Translations under genes and position numbers: made by a program
In this document: in pieces, positions 17,397 to 25,755 of the stretch
Position numbering within the stretch: position 1 is the first letter of the stretch
Layout: each line of letters starts with the position of its first letter
The notes under the pieces: model-generated
Database searches by the model: none
What the model saw: only the letters and a program-made list of their open reading frames with translations
What the model was told of the DNA's origin: nothing
Assembly (NCBI RefSeq): GCF_030160455.1
Contig: NZ_BSOJ01000015.1
Location: 124,001-188,000, forward strand
From: Limnobacter litoralis
GTDB taxonomy: Bacteria > Pseudomonadota > Gammaproteobacteria > Burkholderiales > Burkholderiaceae_B
Direction of reading: 5' to 3'
DNA: 64,000 nt

Positions 17397-18428
17397 TCAC
17401 CAGCGTGCAAAGTGATCTTCACACCAGCCTTTTAAGCCATCCAATTCAAGCGCGTCCTGGTCTTCCGCGTATCGCACAAGGCCTGAAAACACCCCCAAAC
17501 ACTGATTAAACCGACTGGCCAGCAAGACAAAATTTCGATGGTCTCTTACGGCGTCAAACGGAACAAACCGCAAATCAACAGCGCCACACGCTGAACGAAT
17601 CAACCACGGCGACAGAACATCGTCTCGTCGGTATTCAAAAAACACCTGCGGAAGGTTGTGTAATTTTCCGTTGATCCACAGCACATTTTCCTGAGCACAG
17701 GTTTCATTCACGCCATTGGCGAGATTGACAGACAGCAATGGCCCATCCAGACCCAACCTACCCGTGGCGCACGCCCAGTTCCAGAAGGTGTCGCGCCTTA
17801 AAAATCCGGCGGTCCAATCGTGATAGCAACCATCGGTCTTAGGGTCCAAAGTGTAACGCTGACCTTTGTACACAAGCTCCCCGCTGACCGGCACGCCACT
17901 GGTCTTTTGGGCATAGGCAAATCCAGTGTTCGAAACCGGCGTGTTCATGCACAGGGTCTGGTCTTCTTCAGACAGTGACATCTGAACAGCCCCATGAAAA
18001 TTGGCCCCCCAATGAAATTGGAGACTGCGACTGTTGGGAGTGCGGGCAGACTTGACCCAGTGGTTGCTTTTGAGAGGGTGAATCCAGCCTGATTCGCCGT
18101 AGGGATGCAGGTCGCAGGTCAAGCCGATGTCCAGAGGCAAATCAAAACTGTGATGAACCAACCCTGTGGCACAGCTGTACAGATACACAAAAGCCGTGTT
18201 GATGTAACCGAGGCGCACCAGCCCGCAACCAAAACTGAACTGGCTGCTTTGTACCCCATAAAAATCGAAGTGCTTGAACAAAAAGGGCTTGGCCCAAGAA
18301 GCCCTAGGCGCACCCATGGCGTCTCTGGCGTCGTAGTCTTGCCAATTGATCAGACCGGGGGGCACCTCAAATCGACCGAAATGAGGCGTTCCGTCGGCCC
18401 GTATCAATTCCCGGAGTGCCGGAGGCAT
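17397..18428 (-). CDS. DUF2804 domain-containing protein
   Basis: A 343-residue protein matching the DUF2804 family of unknown function by overall length and by the diagnostic segment DGCYHDWTAGFLRRDTFWNW around residues 203-222. Tryptophan/aromatic-rich beta strands fill the protein; there is no signal peptide or membrane span. It begins 4 bp after the stop of the repeat protein gene and has no clear ribosome site of its own, so translational coupling is likely. A functional link to that neighbour is only suggested by position. Confidence 0.8.
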   Translation of the reverse strand: MPPALRELIRADGTPHFGRFEVPPGLINWQDYDARDAMGAPRASWAKPFLFKHFDFYGVQSSQFSFGCGLVRLGYINTAFVYLYSCATGLVHHSFDLPLDIGLTCDLHPYGESGWIHPLKSNHWVKSARTPNSRSLQFHWGANFHGAVQMSLSEEDQTLCMNTPVSNTGFAYAQKTSGVPVSGELVYKGQRYTLDPKTDGCYHDWTAGFLRRDTFWNWACATGRLGLDGPLLSVNLANGVNETCAQENVLWINGKLHNLPQVFFEYRRDDVLSPWLIRSACGAVDLRFVPFDAVRDHRNFVLLASRFNQCLGVFSGLVRYAEDQDALELDGLKGWCEDHFARW

Positions 18429-18432
18429 GTCG

Positions 18433-19809
18433 TCAGACTGGCAAGTGACCGCTGAGCAGGTGTGTCAGGGAATCGGCCGATGGCGCCTGCTGGAGGCTGC
18501 CAATACTGCTGGTCACGCTACCCAGATCGACTGGCGAGTCGGACGTATCGATCGGCAACCCGCTGGGCGAAGGCAGACTTGAGCTGCCTGAACTCAGTGC
18601 AGAGGCAACCGTGTGCAGGGCATCCGAAACGGGTTGAGTGGCAGCACCCAACGGGCTGTTGTTCAGTGTGTTCAGCACTGGGTCAACCACAGCATCCAGG
18701 GGGGTTCCGGTTGTTCCTGTTGTCGAACCGGCTCCAGGAATGTCTGTTGGCAAACCCGATGGCAGGCCACCATCAGTGAGCATGTGCGCGCCGGTTGACA
18801 AAGCGTCTGTCAACGGCTGAGTGACCACACTCAGTGGACTGCTGTTCAGTGCGCCAAGTACGGGGCTGAGCACCGCGTCCAAGGGTGTTCCGGTGACAGG
18901 TGCGCTAGAGCCCCCTGTGCCGGGCAATTCCATTGGCAAGCCTGAGGGCAATCCACCGGACGACAAACCACCCATCAACGTGTCGGCACCCATGCCAATG
19001 GCATCGGTCAAAGGTTGGGTCACCACACCCAGAGGTGAGGCGTTCAAGGTGCCCAAAGCTGGATCAAGCACTGTGTCCAGCGGTGTGCCAGTGATTCCGC
19101 CACTGACGCCACCGGAACCGCCACCCGACAAGTCAATCGGCAAAGCGCTCATCAGTGCATCCGAACCCGAGCTGAGTGCATCACCCAGCGGCACGGACAG
19201 CACATTCAACGGTGTTGTATTCAAAGTGCTCAACACTGGATCAATGACTGCATCCAGGGGTGTGTTGGTGGTGCCAGTGTTGTTGTTGATGGGGCCGCCA
19301 TTGTCAGGCGTGCTGACAGATCCACCGGCAGAACCACTTGCGCTAGATGATCCAGACCCGCTGCCGCCCGCAGCAGCCAGAAAACCAACGCCGAGGGCAC
19401 CACCGCCAACCGCGGCAGCACTGCTTCCACCCAGCAGACCGGCCGCACCGAACAGGCCAAACATGCCGCCTTCACCACCTTGCAACTGAACAAACTGGGC
19501 GTAGTCCGGATCCACATCAGTGAGCACAACACCATCGGGTGTCAAAGCCTGAAATACAAAGCCCTCTTGTCCGGCTTCCTTGGGTAAATCAGCCAAAACG
19601 CTGCCGTTGGGCGACAACACCAGATTTCCGACAGGCTCGCCGGCAGAATTGGTCACTGTGATGCTGGCGTGGCCATTGGCAGTTGCGGTGACTACGTCGC
19701 CCACGCGGACAGCATCGCCTGCTTTCAAGGCGATGGTTTTGCCGTCCCTTTGTACGTCCACCTCGCCCTCAATTTGGCTTACATTGCCAACAACCTGATT
19801 TTCTGCCAT
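18433..19809 (-). CDS. Retention-module-like repeat protein
   Basis: A 458-residue Gly/Ser/Leu-rich protein with an unusual plan. Residues 5-75 follow the FecR/LapA retention-module pattern: VGNVSQIEGEVDVQRDG, then LKAGDAVRVGDVVTA. A Gly/Ala-rich hydrophobic stretch at about 115-150 holds a di-alanine site (AAAG, 145-148) of the kind LapG proteases cut in LapA-type adhesins. Four degenerate tandem repeats of 59-66 residues follow. There is no RTX nonapeptide, von Willebrand domain or clear type I secretion tail. The ATG at 19809 has GAGGAG five bases upstream. Surface adhesion or envelope anchoring is inferred, not shown. Confidence 0.65.
   Translation of the reverse strand: MAENQVVGNVSQIEGEVDVQRDGKTIALKAGDAVRVGDVVTATANGHASITVTNSAGEPVGNLVLSPNGSVLADLPKEAGQEGFVFQALTPDGVVLTDVDPDYAQFVQLQGGEGGMFGLFGAAGLLGGSSAAAVGGGALGVGFLAAAGGSGSGSSSASGSAGGSVSTPDNGGPINNNTGTTNTPLDAVIDPVLSTLNTTPLNVLSVPLGDALSSGSDALMSALPIDLSGGGSGGVSGGITGTPLDTVLDPALGTLNASPLGVVTQPLTDAIGMGADTLMGGLSSGGLPSGLPMELPGTGGSSAPVTGTPLDAVLSPVLGALNSSPLSVVTQPLTDALSTGAHMLTDGGLPSGLPTDIPGAGSTTGTTGTPLDAVVDPVLNTLNNSPLGAATQPVSDALHTVASALSSGSSSLPSPSGLPIDTSDSPVDLGSVTSSIGSLQQAPSADSLTHLLSGHLPV
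18523..19272 (-). repeat. Four tandem protein-coding repeats (about 180-200 bp each)
   Basis: Each unit begins with a TPLDAVxDPVL-like block, followed by TLNxSPLxVxTQPLxDAL and a Gly/Ser-rich linker with SGLPxD. In the 458-residue protein the TPLD blocks begin near residues 183, 242, 308 and 369, giving spacings of 59, 66 and 61 residues. The units are divergent, so the array looks old rather than freshly duplicated. Confidence 0.85.
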
Positions 19810-19887
19810 GTCGACTCCTCGGATTTGTGTGTGAATTTGTAGGTAATACTCTGACACTGCCGGGATGGATTCAAGGTGTCAGAGAAA

Positions 19888-21147
19888 TCACAGAAAATGA
19901 ATCAGGCCAGCCAGCAAGCCACCCCAGGATGCCCCTATTAACGGCAACATCCACTCGTATCTTGAAAAGACCGGACGCAGTGCGCGCTCGAATTCAAGGG
20001 GAGGAAGGTTCACCAGACGCTCGTGAATAACCTCTTCGATTCGAAGGGAATCACCCAGGTAGACGCGCGCAGCCATCAGGTGCGATTCAAGCTTGTTGGC
20101 AAAAATGGAGGCCGCATCACGCTTGAGCAGACGCCATTCCTCAGCCCCCAGAAACGTCACCAACAGAGGCTTGATCCCGCTGGACTCCAAATCAATCGCG
20201 CGTTGCACGTGGTAATCAATCAGCGATGACAAATTTTTGGAATTGGGGCCCCGGCACAAGGCCAGTACGATGTTTTCAGAGGTGAGAATTTCACGGGCGG
20301 CAGTGGCGGCAAACAGTTCAGCAATGTGATTTTGAGCACGAAAGAAAAAACCTGTAAATTTACCGATTCGAATCCTGCCGTGATTGGGATGAAAAAACAA
20401 ACTTTCTAATGCAAGTTTATTCATTAATAATCCTAAAAAACCCACTACACTAAAGACCCAATACCACTTCAAATGTTCTACATACAGAACACCGCCGATT
20501 AAACCCGCAATCAAGCCTGAATACAAAGAAAAGCGTTTCAGATAATTCATCGGATCGCGGCCGGCTTTCTTGAAGAGATCCACAATCAACATGGGTTTGA
20601 AACTGATCACATCCACAACCAGTGTTTTCAGGCTGAGGTAGTAGGCCGGCTTTTTCTGCAAATCAAGAATGATTTGCCTGGACACCCCTGGAACAATGGC
20701 ACGCACGCGGGTCGACACTGCACTTTGAATAAAACTGGGCAGGCTTTCCCAAAGGGTGGGTTTGTGTCGAAGCATGACCTCGCGAAGCACATGATCGGCT
20801 GTTTCCTGCATGGGAGGCGTCAAGCGGTCAGAGAGGCCCTGCGCGGGAATCCGCCTGATCATCTCGTCCAGAGGCAACAGTTTGTGCGTCATCAGACGCA
20901 CCGCAATTTCAGCCATGATTTTTCGCTGATGGGGCACCAAACCCTGCCAGCCAAGCCCCTCCAGCCCCAGTTGATGCAGACCAAGCTTGCGAAACAGGGG
21001 AATGCGGATGCCCTTGAATTCCTGAGGGTTGAACATGAGCCACAATGCGGCAGCCTGAAAGCCCCACGCGAGCAAAAGGCCCGCCAATCCGGCCAGCAAA
21101 ATTGTGGCCCACGCTGGCAATACCAAATGGTATGCGAGTAAATCCAA
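19888..21147 (-). CDS. DUF445 family membrane protein (paralogue 1)
   Basis: A 419-residue protein of the DUF445 (YheB-like) family: an N-terminal membrane segment at about 10-35, a long helical middle, a second membrane pair near 215-250, and a C-terminal membrane anchor near 400. Family features are GLVPHQRKIMAEIA near residue 69 and LESLFFHPNHGRI near 250. It starts at a TTG (21147) with AAGGA eight bases upstream. It is divergent from a clear paralogue at 21300-22547 and lies upstream of the repeat protein gene on the same strand (78-bp gap). Function unknown. Confidence 0.8.
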   Translation of the reverse strand: MDLLAYHLVLPAWATILLAGLAGLLLAWGFQAAALWLMFNPQEFKGIRIPLFRKLGLHQLGLEGLGWQGLVPHQRKIMAEIAVRLMTHKLLPLDEMIRRIPAQGLSDRLTPPMQETADHVLREVMLRHKPTLWESLPSFIQSAVSTRVRAIVPGVSRQIILDLQKKPAYYLSLKTLVVDVISFKPMLIVDLFKKAGRDPMNYLKRFSLYSGLIAGLIGGVLYVEHLKWYWVFSVVGFLGLLMNKLALESLFFHPNHGRIRIGKFTGFFFRAQNHIAELFAATAAREILTSENIVLALCRGPNSKNLSSLIDYHVQRAIDLESSGIKPLLVTFLGAEEWRLLKRDAASIFANKLESHLMAARVYLGDSLRIEEVIHERLVNLPPLEFERALRPVFSRYEWMLPLIGASWGGLLAGLIHFL

Positions 21148-21299
21148 AATGGCGTCCTTCGAGTAAATAATTAAGTGGTGTATCTTTTACAAGCGCCCGT
21201 GGTAGTCAGGTTGGCTCGTTATACTATTCGCCTGTATGGCTGAAGCTCAAGCAGCATTACTTTAACAACAAAATTTAATACGAGACGAGGAGCAACCTA

Positions 21300-22547
21300 A
21301 TGGACTGGCAAAACATCATTGCTGATGTTCAGAAAAATTATCTGATTTACGTGTCCATCCCGATCATTGCTGCCCTCCTCGGGTACATCACCAAAATTGC
21401 AGCCGTCAAAATGATGTTCTACCCGATGAATTTCATCGGGATCAAACCCATTTTTGGATGGCAAGGCATCGTGCCAAGAAACGCCCTTCGGATGGCCTCC
21501 ATTGCCGTGGACACCATCACCACCAAGCTGGTGTCTGTCAAAGAGGTCGTTGCAGGGCTCGACTCAGAAAGACTAGGCAAGGAGCTGGAAGGCCCTGCCA
21601 TGGAAGTCATCGAAAGCATCATTCGTGAAGTGATGTCCAAGCACCAGCCCAGACTGTGGGAAAGTCTTCCCAATTTTGCCCAGCGCAAGCTGATTGACCG
21701 CGTCAAAAAAGACGTTCCCAATGTCATCGCGAGCGTGATGGAGGACATCAAGAGCAACATCGACCAGATTCTCAACCTCAAAGAGCTGGTGATTCGCATT
21801 CTGATGAATGACAAGCACCTGCTAAATCGCATCTTTCAAGAAGTCGGTCGCGAGGAATTCAAGTTCTTTGGTGTGTCCGGTTTGTATTTTGGTTTCATGA
21901 TCGGCTTGGTCCAAATGATCTTGTGGGTGCTACTCAAAGAGCCATTGATTCTGCCCATATTTGGTTTTCTGGTGGGTTTTATCTCCGACTGGGTGGCTTT
22001 GAACATTCTGTTTGAGCCCAAGAAGCCGATTCCATTTGGTTCGTACACCATCCAGGGCCTGTTTTTAAAGCGCCAGCAAAAAGTGGCTGCTGATTATGCG
22101 CGAATTATCGCCACGGACATTTTGACCCCACAAACCATCATTGGTGAATTGGTTGCAGGCCCTTTGTCGGAAAGGGTGCAAGCCATGGTGGATGACCGGG
22201 TGCGTGAAATGGTCGACAGCAAGGCAAGCATCGTCAAGCCCTTCGTGGTGATGGCGGTTGGCGCTGAAACCTTTCAGCAAATGAAAAGCGACACGGCCAG
22301 CATGCTGATGGAACGTCTTCAGGATGTCATCATGCACGCCGAAAGTTATGTGCAAACCGCGCTGGACATCGAGAACATTGTGGGTTCACGCATGCAAGCC
22401 ATGACTCCACTGGAGTTTGAAGGCCTGTTGCGCCCCGTGTTCAAGCAGGAAGAATGGATATTGATTATGGTGGGGGCAATTTTGGGCTTTCTGGTGGGTG
22501 AAGGCCAATTGACTGCCATGGTTCACCTTGGGGTGCTGGGGCATTAA
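21300..22547 (+). CDS. DUF445 family membrane protein (paralogue 2)
   Basis: A 415-residue DUF445 protein with the same layout as its divergent neighbour: N-terminal span at about 15-35, the conserved GWQGIVPRNALRMA near 58, paired spans near 195-235, LNILFEPKKPIPFG near 240, and a C-terminal span after PLEFEGLLRPVFKQEEW. The latter motif is shared almost word for word with paralogue 1, which shows common descent. The ATG at 21300 has GAGGAG eight bases upstream. Family function is unknown; an envelope role is inferred from the topology. Confidence 0.82.
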   Translation: MDWQNIIADVQKNYLIYVSIPIIAALLGYITKIAAVKMMFYPMNFIGIKPIFGWQGIVPRNALRMASIAVDTITTKLVSVKEVVAGLDSERLGKELEGPAMEVIESIIREVMSKHQPRLWESLPNFAQRKLIDRVKKDVPNVIASVMEDIKSNIDQILNLKELVIRILMNDKHLLNRIFQEVGREEFKFFGVSGLYFGFMIGLVQMILWVLLKEPLILPIFGFLVGFISDWVALNILFEPKKPIPFGSYTIQGLFLKRQQKVAADYARIIATDILTPQTIIGELVAGPLSERVQAMVDDRVREMVDSKASIVKPFVVMAVGAETFQQMKSDTASMLMERLQDVIMHAESYVQTALDIENIVGSRMQAMTPLEFEGLLRPVFKQEEWILIMVGAILGFLVGEGQLTAMVHLGVLGH

Positions 22548-22555
22548 GCCCCAGC
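22535..22555 (+). terminator. Hairpin around the stop codon, possible terminator
   Basis: A perfect 8-bp stem, GCTGGGGC / GCCCCAGC, has a 5-base loop ATTAA that holds the TAA stop of the DUF445 gene. There is no T run, so intrinsic termination is uncertain. It lies 7 bases before the convergent hydrolase stop. Confidence 0.4.
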
Positions 22556-22562
22556 CAGTCGA

Positions 22563-23531
22563 TCAAGCTTCGATTGAGGCTTGATCTGCCTGCACTCTTG
22601 CCTTGGCCAAACTCGGGTTCTCCCGTCCGGTCTCGGCAAACTCCACAAATTCGGATACACAGTTGGCCACCCACTCGGCATGCGTTTTTACAACCCAGTG
22701 CCCCGCATCAATGTCCCTTCTCCACAGCTGTTCCACAAACGGATAAGCAGATTCAACCAAAGGTGCAGACACATAGTTGTCTTGGGTAGGCACCAACAAT
22801 TGAACAGGCACCTCTGTTTTGCGCTCTCGCGGATTCACAATGCGTGGCAGCATGTTCGCGCGGTACAGGTTAATGCCATTGACGCCATCGCGGCGCTGCG
22901 TCTCAGACACCTCAGGATCATCCAGCCCTTCAAGCTTCTTCAGCACTTTGGGCCAGGCTTTGTCCAGGCCCAAACGCCACACGGAGGGCGCAAGCAGGGG
23001 CAGCTGAAAAGCCAGCACGTACCAAGAGTGCATTAGCTGATTCAGAACCTTTCCTGTTTTGTCGAGCTTCCCGGACGCCAAACCGCTGCGAATCCACTGA
23101 CCCACATGATCAAGACAAGGGCCGGAGATTGAGGTGTAGCTCGCAATGCGATTCTTGAGCTTGAAATCAGTGACGCTCTCCCAGGTCTGGATTGAGCCCC
23201 AATCGTGCGCCACCAAATGCACGGGTTGAGTCGGACACACAGTGCGCATTACCGCCTGCAGATCGCTGGACAGCGCCTGCAGCGAATACCCCCACATCCA
23301 GTCGGGTTCAGTGGAATCGCCACACCCACGTACGTCGTACGTCACCACGTGAAACCGGTGCTTCAATATTTCGACCACAGGTGCCCAGACCTCGCTGCTG
23401 TCTGGATAACCATGCACAAAAACAATGGTTGGGTTGTGCGGCTCACCATAGGAGTTGACGGACAGGTCCACGTCGTCCGAATGGACGATGCGATGGGTCT
23501 TGAACTGTTCGTTGGGTGTTGTCTCGGTCAT
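22563..23531 (-). CDS. Alpha/beta hydrolase, epoxide hydrolase/dehalogenase-like
   Basis: A 322-residue alpha/beta hydrolase. The oxyanion motif VHGYPDSSEVW lies near residue 40, and the nucleophile elbow HDWGS near 110 has Asp rather than Ser, the pattern of epoxide hydrolases and haloalkane dehalogenases. A C-terminal His lies in DAGHWVVKT near 280. The substrate is unknown; an epoxide, halide or ester are all possible. The ATG at 23531 has AAGGG ten bases upstream. It is convergent with the DUF445 gene (15-bp gap) and divergent from fpr. Confidence 0.8.
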   Translation of the reverse strand: MTETTPNEQFKTHRIVHSDDVDLSVNSYGEPHNPTIVFVHGYPDSSEVWAPVVEILKHRFHVVTYDVRGCGDSTEPDWMWGYSLQALSSDLQAVMRTVCPTQPVHLVAHDWGSIQTWESVTDFKLKNRIASYTSISGPCLDHVGQWIRSGLASGKLDKTGKVLNQLMHSWYVLAFQLPLLAPSVWRLGLDKAWPKVLKKLEGLDDPEVSETQRRDGVNGINLYRANMLPRIVNPRERKTEVPVQLLVPTQDNYVSAPLVESAYPFVEQLWRRDIDAGHWVVKTHAEWVANCVSEFVEFAETGRENPSLAKARVQADQASIEA

Positions 23532-23735
23532 GGTGGGCAGGCCCTTGTAGGAGTTGTTAAAATTCAGGACTACACGGTCTTTATAACCGCTCTACAGTAC
23601 AGACTGGGACAGTCAAATTAGAAGCGACGCCCTAAATAAGCAAATAACTAAAAAATAGAATCACTTAGAAGCCAATTTTCGGGTGTTGCGATATCATGTG
23701 CCCAATTCGAAATACCCAGATTCAGCAGGAAAAAC

Positions 23736-24512
23736 ATGTCTAACCTGATTCAAGAGCAAGTTACCGAAGTTCACCACTGGAACGACACACTGTTCAGCTT
23801 CAAAACCACACGCAGCCCCGGGCTGCGCTTTCACAACGGCCATTTCGTCATGATTGGCCTTGAGGTGGAAGGCAAACCGCTGTTGCGCGCCTACAGTATT
23901 GCCAGTGCAAACTACGAAGAACACCTTGAATTTTTCAGCATCAAAGTGCCAGACGGCAAGCTGACCTCGCGACTTCAACACCTGAAAGTGGGTGACGCCG
24001 TGTTGGTGGGCAAAAAACCCACAGGTACGCTCGTTCTGGACGATCTGAAGCCTGGTAAAAACCTCTTCATGTTTGGCACCGGAACGGGTCTGGCACCGTT
24101 CATGAGTCTGATCAAAGACCCTGAAGTGTATGAACGCTTTGAAAAAGTCATTCTTGTGCATGGCGTACGCTACGTCAGCGAACTGGCTTACAGCGATTTC
24201 ATCACCCAGGAATTGCCAGCCAATGAATTTTTCGGCGAAGACGTGGCGAAAAAGCTGATCTATTACCCAACCGTCACACGGGAAGAGTTTCGCACCGTTG
24301 GCCGCGTAACCACCTTGATGGAAAGCGGCCAATTGTGCGAAGACGTCGGCCTGCCCCCACTGAATCCAGAAACAGACCGAGCCATGATTTGCGGCAGCCC
24401 CAGCATGCTGGCAGACATTCGCAAAATTCTGGACGACAAGGGCTTTGTGGTGTCACCAGGGGTTGGCGAACCAGGTGACTACGTCTTCGAACGCGCCTTC
24501 GTCGAGAAGTAA
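23736..24512 (+). CDS. fpr: Ferredoxin-NADP(+) reductase
   Basis: A 258-residue flavoprotein that moves electrons between NADPH and ferredoxin or flavodoxin, often in oxidative stress and Fe-S repair. The FAD-binding RAYSIAS motif lies near residue 51, the NADP-binding GTGTGLAPFMS near 110, CGSPSML near 223, and the C-terminal aromatic VFERAFVEK is the subclass I bacterial FPR ending. The ATG at 23736 has CAGGA upstream. It is followed two bases later by the convergent carboxymuconolactone decarboxylase-family gene. Confidence 0.94.
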   Translation: MSNLIQEQVTEVHHWNDTLFSFKTTRSPGLRFHNGHFVMIGLEVEGKPLLRAYSIASANYEEHLEFFSIKVPDGKLTSRLQHLKVGDAVLVGKKPTGTLVLDDLKPGKNLFMFGTGTGLAPFMSLIKDPEVYERFEKVILVHGVRYVSELAYSDFITQELPANEFFGEDVAKKLIYYPTVTREEFRTVGRVTTLMESGQLCEDVGLPPLNPETDRAMICGSPSMLADIRKILDDKGFVVSPGVGEPGDYVFERAFVEK

Positions 24513-24513
24513 C

Positions 24514-24930
24514 TCAGTCTTTCATCACGCCGTCACTGCCCATCAGGCCCAGTTCTTCGAACAGGGCCTTGGCGTGTTTCATGCTGTCCATCGCGGCCGG
24601 AAAACCGCAATACACGCTGGCGTGAATGATCAACTCGCGCAACTCATCCGGCGTAATGCCATTGTTCAACGCCCCGCGCATGTGCAGCTTTAGTTCGTTG
24701 GGCCGGTTCAGGGCAATCAACATCGACACAGTTGCCAGACTGCGCAGCTTGGGCGGCAGGCCCTCTCTGGTCCACACGGTTCCCCAGGCATGGCTGGTGA
24801 CCACGTCTTGCAGCGGCGCGGCAAAATCATCCGGATTGGACACAGAGCGGGACACGTAGTCTGCACCCAAAACCTTGCTTCTCATTGCCTTGCCCGCGTC
24901 ATAATTTGCAGGCTTTTTTGATTCACTCAT
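24514..24930 (-). CDS. Carboxymuconolactone decarboxylase family protein
   Basis: A 138-residue all-helical protein of the AhpD-like/CMD family. The pattern RSLATVSMLIALNRPNELK near 64 and the GALNNGITPDELREL..HASVYCGFPAA block from about 85 are close to PcaC (gamma-carboxymuconolactone decarboxylase). Without a pca cluster around it, the true substrate is open. The ATG overlaps the stop of the upstream gene by four bases (24927-24930), so the two are translationally coupled. Confidence 0.8.
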   Translation of the reverse strand: MSESKKPANYDAGKAMRSKVLGADYVSRSVSNPDDFAAPLQDVVTSHAWGTVWTREGLPPKLRSLATVSMLIALNRPNELKLHMRGALNNGITPDELRELIIHASVYCGFPAAMDSMKHAKALFEELGLMGSDGVMKD

Positions 24931-25388
24931 GATGCGTATTTCTCACCAATTTTTTCCATAAAGCGATCAACAAGACCTTCAAACATCGTTTTAATGAACC
25001 CTGGCGTCGCCGCACGCAGCAACATGGGCACCTTGATGTCTCTCAGTTGTCCGTTGATTTCAATCTCTACTTCAACAGCCCCGCCCTTTTTTGTAAATTC
25101 GAATTTACCCGACAAGGTGGCGTTGCCAATCCCTTCTTTGGCCTTGAATGACAACACGCCTGCAGCCGCATCAACCTGATAACTTGCCGCGTAATGAACC
25201 GCATGCATGACGCCCATCGCGCCGATGGGCTTGAGCTGCCATTCGTATTCATTGGCAGACAGTTTGGTCAACTTTTCCAGCTTTGGGAAAATGGCCAACA
25301 GGGGCTCAACAGCCTGAAGGTCCTTCATCAGCGTCTCGTAATTGACATTGACGGTCGATTTTTTGTCGAGTGCAAGTTTGCAATCCAT
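24927..25388 (-). CDS. SRPBCC/START-like ligand-binding protein
   Basis: A 153-residue protein whose strand-helix order and C-terminal long helix (TPGFIKTMFEGLVDRFMEKIGEKY) suggest the SRPBCC (polyketide cyclase/START-like) fold that holds a hydrophobic ligand. No catalytic motif is visible. It overlaps the downstream CMD-family gene by 4 bp and the two probably act together. The fold call is by pattern only. Confidence 0.55.
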   Translation of the reverse strand: MDCKLALDKKSTVNVNYETLMKDLQAVEPLLAIFPKLEKLTKLSANEYEWQLKPIGAMGVMHAVHYAASYQVDAAAGVLSFKAKEGIGNATLSGKFEFTKKGGAVEVEIEINGQLRDIKVPMLLRAATPGFIKTMFEGLVDRFMEKIGEKYAS

Positions 25389-25448
25389 TTGAGTTGACTC
25401 CTACGTTAAACTGGGCGATGCATCAATATACAAAACTTTTTGATACTT

Positions 25449-25754
25449 ATGAGTAACATACCAGTTGATCCGCTTCGACAGCTTAAAAATTTATCTGATC
25501 AACTAGAAAACAACGAGTTTGAGAATACTCAGGCGATGATTCTGGCTTTCAGGGCTGAAAAACAAGTGTTGGCAGAACTGCCAGCGGTCTTTGAAGCCGC
25601 ACTTGAAAGCATTCTGGAGAGGCTTGAAAGCACGGCGATGTTTTCTGGAGAAAGCTGCTCGTTCAGCCAGCAGGACATGTTCCTCGCACTGGGCGTCTGG
25701 CTCGACAAGGCCACTTCTTATTTGCAGAAACAGGCTGGTCTGGCCACCGAATAA
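25449..25754 (+). CDS. Small hypothetical protein
   Basis: A 101-residue acidic, mainly helical protein with no signal peptide, membrane span or recognised domain. The ATG at 25449 is preferred to a TTG at 25440; no strong ribosome site precedes it. It sits in an isolated position between the SRPBCC gene (divergent) and a histidine kinase gene (convergent, 1-bp gap). Coding seems likely from the tight packing, but the evidence is thin. Confidence 0.45.
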   Translation: MSNIPVDPLRQLKNLSDQLENNEFENTQAMILAFRAEKQVLAELPAVFEAALESILERLESTAMFSGESCSFSQQDMFLALGVWLDKATSYLQKQAGLATE

Positions 25755-25755
25755 C

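Noticed and set aside
18523-19272. CRISPR array
   Set aside because: The repeats are 180-200 bp, degenerate and in-frame within a coding sequence, not short identical repeats with spacers.
18821-19489. 222-residue Pro-rich open frame on the plus strand
   Set aside because: It is the antisense of the Gly/Ser-rich tandem repeats; repeated Pro runs come from the reverse complement of Gly codons.
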